DNA of 15,483 nucleotides from JAYVIQ01 sp043770215 (GTDB taxonomy: Bacteria; Bacteroidota; Bacteroidia; Cytophagales; JAAEPT01), in assembly GCA_043770215.1 (NCBI GenBank), contig JAYVIQ010000022.1, forward strand, positions 1 through 15,483, in the 5' to 3' direction. How positions within the stretch are numbered: the first letter of the stretch is position 1; each line of letters begins with the position of its first letter. Below are positions 14,407 through 15,483 of the stretch, in pieces. Below the pieces are notes generated by a model. The model worked only from the letters and a program-made list of their open reading frames with translations, was not told where the DNA came from and ran no database searches. The position numbers and the translations under genes are program-made.

Positions 14407-14433
14407 CTTGGATGTTTATTTATAAATAACTAA

Positions 14434-15483
14434 TTATAATGTATTGATCACTAATTTCTCTGTATAAACAGCGCCTTTGTGTGTGGCTTTCACAAAATAA
14501 ACTCCTGAAGCCAATTTACCTAAAGAAAGTTCTTTTGATACTGAACTAGCAGTGTTTTCTATAAACTCTTTATGTACTTCATTTCCAAACATATCTACAA
14601 CTACAATATCCACATTTGAATAAATGGATGAAAGTTTAACGCTAACTTTGTCTATGGCAGGATTAGGAAATACTTGAAATTTAGAAGATGTTACCTCTTC
14701 TGAATCATCAATATCTACAATTCTGGCACCTACTTTTAAGGCAAACCTAGAAGAAGATCTAGAGCTAGCATCTGTTGTAGTTGTAAAAGAATATTTTAGT
14801 GCATCATCAAAAAACATTTCTTTATTTAAAAAGTAATCTACTAAAGTCAAAGGTTCAGAATATGAATAATCTGAAGTGTTTATGTTAAAAGTGTAACTAG
14901 TTTTGGAAGAGAAATCTACATGCAAAGGAATAGTTTGTACTTCTGAAGACTCAGGAATAAAATTGGTACGCATTCTTTTGCCATTTGGAGCCAATGTTGC
15001 TAAATCTGCTAATTTCTCATCTCCTAAAGAAGATAAAAAGTTTCTAGACAGAAAAGAAGCATCAAACTCTTTATCAAACTCTAAAGTAGCATTTGGATTG
15101 ATTCCAATTTCTGTACTTACAAGGTTAAAAGCTGGATCTACACCATTGTCTGTTAATTCTATTATAATCTTATTAGAAACACTTGCTTTTCTAGCCAAGG
15201 ATCCGCCAGTAGATTTCATAGACTCTGTAAGATTTAAACTACCGCCTCCTGGTTTTGCTTGAACAAAAAATGCTTGAAAAGGAGCAATTTTAATAGATGG
15301 AGAGAAGCTATAGACCTTTCCAATAGCATTCCAAACATATGCATTTGCATCTAGCAAATCTGCATCTCCTGTTAAATTAGACCAATCTAAAGTAGCTGGG
15401 TAAGGATTGCCTATAAAGTTCCATCCATCATCTCCACTTCCGGTGCTTGTATAATCCAGTGGTATTGTTATGTTTCCTTGCAA
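14434..15483 (-). CDS. Secreted protein with T9SS type A sorting domain (5' end outside window)
   Basis: The C-terminal 350 codons or so of a larger protein; the frame is open at the right edge, and the first visible codon is TTG within the gene, not a start. Residues 269-349 of the visible part form a type A T9SS C-terminal domain: FQVFPNPAIDKVSV, then VDMFGNEVHKE and a closing LASGVYFVKATHKG...KLVINTL. This domain directs proteins through the type IX system and is cut off at the cell surface. The region before it is rich in serine, threonine, asparagine and aspartate and includes GWNFIGNPYPATLDW (about 20-34), a phrase frequent in large Bacteroidota T9SS surface proteins. The catalytic or adhesive part is not visible. 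The gene lies upstream of the PID-CTERM gene and may be co-transcribed with it. Confidence 0.92.
   Translation of the reverse strand: MQGNITIPLDYTSTGSGDDGWNFIGNPYPATLDWSNLTGDADLLDANAYVWNAIGKVYSFSPSIKIAPFQAFFVQAKPGGGSLNLTESMKSTGGSLARKASVSNKIIIELTDNGVDPAFNLVSTEIGINPNATLEFDKEFDASFLSRNFLSSLGDEKLADLATLAPNGKRMRTNFIPESSEVQTIPLHVDFSSKTSYTFNINTSDYSYSEPLTLVDYFLNKEMFFDDALKYSFTTTTDASSRSSSRFALKVGARIVDIDDSEEVTSSKFQVFPNPAIDKVSVKLSSIYSNVDIVVVDMFGNEVHKEFIENTASSVSKELSLGKLASGVYFVKATHKGAVYTEKLVINTL

Noticed and set aside
14204..14425. 73-codon plus-strand frame rich in proline, opposite the PID-CTERM gene
   Set aside because: Its proline runs are the mirror of the glycine codons on the minus strand, where signal peptide and sorting tail are clear.
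14903..15262. 119-codon plus-strand open frame opposite the T9SS substrate gene
   Set aside because: It is antisense to a clearly recognised sorting-domain protein, and its translation has no recognisable family features.

Overview
The window is AT-rich DNA from a member of the Bacteroidota, most likely a Cytophagales-like marine or soil bacterium. The evidence is a C-terminal type IX secretion (T9SS) sorting domain, a PID-CTERM-type mini-protein, a PUR/DUF3276 protein, DUF4199 and BatA-type proteins, the absence of Shine-Dalgarno sites, and a textbook Bacteroidota promoter (TTTG-N19-TAnnTTTG) in front of a tRNA. The species cannot be named from the sequence alone.

Positions 1-4684 look accessory. 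On the minus strand hsdM, an ORF6N/phospholipase-D-like protein and hsdS (cut by the left edge) form a tight type I restriction-modification operon; hsdR is not visible and may lie beyond the left edge. An unrecognised protein gene and about 420 bp of gene-free DNA follow, up to an initiator tRNA-Met gene (4685-4757, minus) with its own promoter and terminator. The tRNA marks the border to conserved chromosomal genes and may be the anchor of the accessory block.

Positions 4868-10627 hold one five-gene minus-strand operon whose junctions overlap or nearly touch. In order of transcription it contains a BatA-type von Willebrand membrane protein, a dihydroorotase homologue that has lost its metal-binding histidines, a DUF4199 membrane protein, a GtrB/DPM1-like polyprenyl-phosphate glycosyltransferase and a second membrane-anchored family 2 glycosyltransferase. 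This suggests a cell-envelope role rather than pyrimidine synthesis.

Positions 10800-12659 carry two minus-strand nucleic-acid-binding genes: a degenerate DEAD-box helicase, and a PUR-domain protein that is divergent from a plus-strand DUF58 gene (12756-13661). DUF58 proteins usually work with MoxR ATPases and Bat proteins, so this gene may be functionally tied to the BatA operon. A plus-strand IscA-like gene without the C-terminal CxC motif follows and ends in a probable bidirectional terminator.

Positions 14191-15483 (minus) encode the C-terminal part of a large secreted T9SS substrate followed by a 71-residue PID-CTERM mini-protein whose gene contains a G8 tract. The candidates most worth following up are the ORF6N-PLD protein inside the hsd operon, the pseudo-dihydroorotase in an envelope operon, and the PID-CTERM/T9SS pair. 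No CRISPR array, insertion sequence or rRNA was seen.
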